NCBI GenBank assembly: GCA_945871045.1
Contig: CAMBUC010000157.1
Span: forward strand, 1 to 5,380
DNA from: an uncultured bacterium
GTDB lineage: Bacteria > Bacillota > Clostridia > Lachnospirales > Lachnospiraceae
DNA length: 5,380 nucleotides
Direction of reading: 5' to 3'
Shown here: positions 4,848 through 5,380 of the stretch, one piece after another
Layout of the letters: each line of letters begins with the position of its first letter
Numbering within the stretch: position 1 is the first letter of the stretch
The notes under the pieces: model-generated
The model's database searches: none
Seen by the model: only the letters and a program-made list of their open reading frames with translations
Told to the model about the DNA's origin: nothing
Program-made: the position numbers and the translations under genes

Positions 4848-5380
4848 TTATGTAAAATGTTTTAAGATCTTTTCCAGCTGGCCTGCCAATTCCTTGTTGC
4901 GATCAGACTGATGCTGGATCTCTTCTGCGATGCTGGAAGTCGTACCGTTTTTCTCAGCAATGATATTGATGGCAATATCGTTTTCGGAGGTGATCTTCTT
5001 CACCGAAGAAACACGGTCTGAGATATCCTCCAAAGAAGAAGACAAGACTACCGTGGACTGATCCAATGACTCGATGCCCTGCTTCAAAGAATTTACGGAA
5101 GCGCTGTACTCTTTTGCGATCTCAGCGAATGCCTCAAATTCTTTCATAACCGTTGTATCCATAAATTCCATGATGTTATCAAAACATTCCTCAACGATCC
5201 GGATACTTTCATCGGCATCCTTGCACAGTCCCTGAATATCAGAGGCCGTCGCCTGAGAGGTCTCTGCCAGATTACCGATCTCACCGGCAACGACAGCAAA
5301 ACCGCGACCGCTCTCTCCTGCTCTAGCAGCTTCGATGGCTGCATTCAAAGAAAGTAAGTTGGTCTGGGAAGCGATCTCCA
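4848..5380 (-). CDS. Methyl-accepting chemotaxis protein, C-terminal part (cut by window edge)
   Basis: Cytoplasmic signalling part of a chemoreceptor that controls the CheA kinase through CheW. The frame is open to the window edge and gives 176 residues plus a partial codon; the true start lies outside. The highly conserved hairpin tip is at the very beginning: EIASQTNLLSLNAAIEAARA, then GESGRGFAVVAGEIGNLA. The remaining helix (about 130 residues) is a long coiled-coil with heptad-like Leu/Ile/Val, ending EKILKHFT. No CheR-binding pentapeptide is visible at the C-terminus. The sensor and any membrane segments are not in the window. It implies a chemotactic, probably motile, host. The gene ends in its own terminator and looks functionally unrelated to the SRP operon downstream. 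Confidence 0.93.
   Translation of the reverse strand, partial: EIASQTNLLSLNAAIEAARAGESGRGFAVVAGEIGNLAETSQATASDIQGLCKDADESIRIVEECFDNIMEFMDTTVMKEFEAFAEIAKEYSASVNSLKQGIESLDQSTVVLSSSLEDISDRVSSVKKITSENDIAINIIAEKNGTTSSIAEEIQHQSDRNKELAGQLEKILKHFT

Overview
The window is a chromosomal segment of a low-to-mid GC Firmicute. Gene order, protein sequences, strong AGGAGG-type ribosome sites and the chemoreceptor tail fit a motile member of the Clostridia, most likely Lachnospiraceae. That is an inference from sequence style; no search was possible. Every supported gene lies on the minus strand, so transcription runs from high to low coordinates.

In transcription order: the C-terminal half of a methyl-accepting chemotaxis protein gene (mcp, 5380-4848, open at the window edge); an intrinsic terminator whose 3' arm carries the -35 of a near-consensus promoter; then ylxM (4752-4396), ffh (4392-3043), rpsP (3002-2757) and khpA (2743-2513), closely spaced. 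A second terminator follows khpA, then two more hairpins lead into rimM (2381-1860). Between rimM and trmD (1733-999) sits a 96-bp palindromic, non-coding element with 15-bp terminal inverted repeats and a flanking TA duplication, which looks like an inserted MITE. After trmD comes a 327-bp spacer with a possible 19-codon ORF, a strong promoter with phased A-tracts, and a structured leader for rplS (671-318). A third terminator after rplS again overlaps a promoter, this one for lepB (223-1, cut by the window edge).

The core is the conserved SRP / ribosome-maturation / tRNA-modification cluster. Ffh (with its regulator YlxM) and signal peptidase I serve protein export. RpsP and RplS are ribosomal proteins, RimM matures the 30S subunit, TrmD makes m1G37 in tRNA, and KhpA is a small KH-domain RNA-binding protein. 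Terminators and promoters appear to split the cluster into at least three units (ylxM-ffh-rpsP-khpA with rimM-trmD by readthrough; rplS; lepB). This would let the two ribosomal protein genes be expressed apart from the low-demand rimM and trmD genes.

The genes are ordinary housekeeping genes. The unusual content is in the spacers: the MITE-like insertion that supplies the rimM stop codon, the two fused terminator/promoter modules, and the structured leaders. I see no CRISPR array, rRNA or tRNA gene, transposase or defence system.
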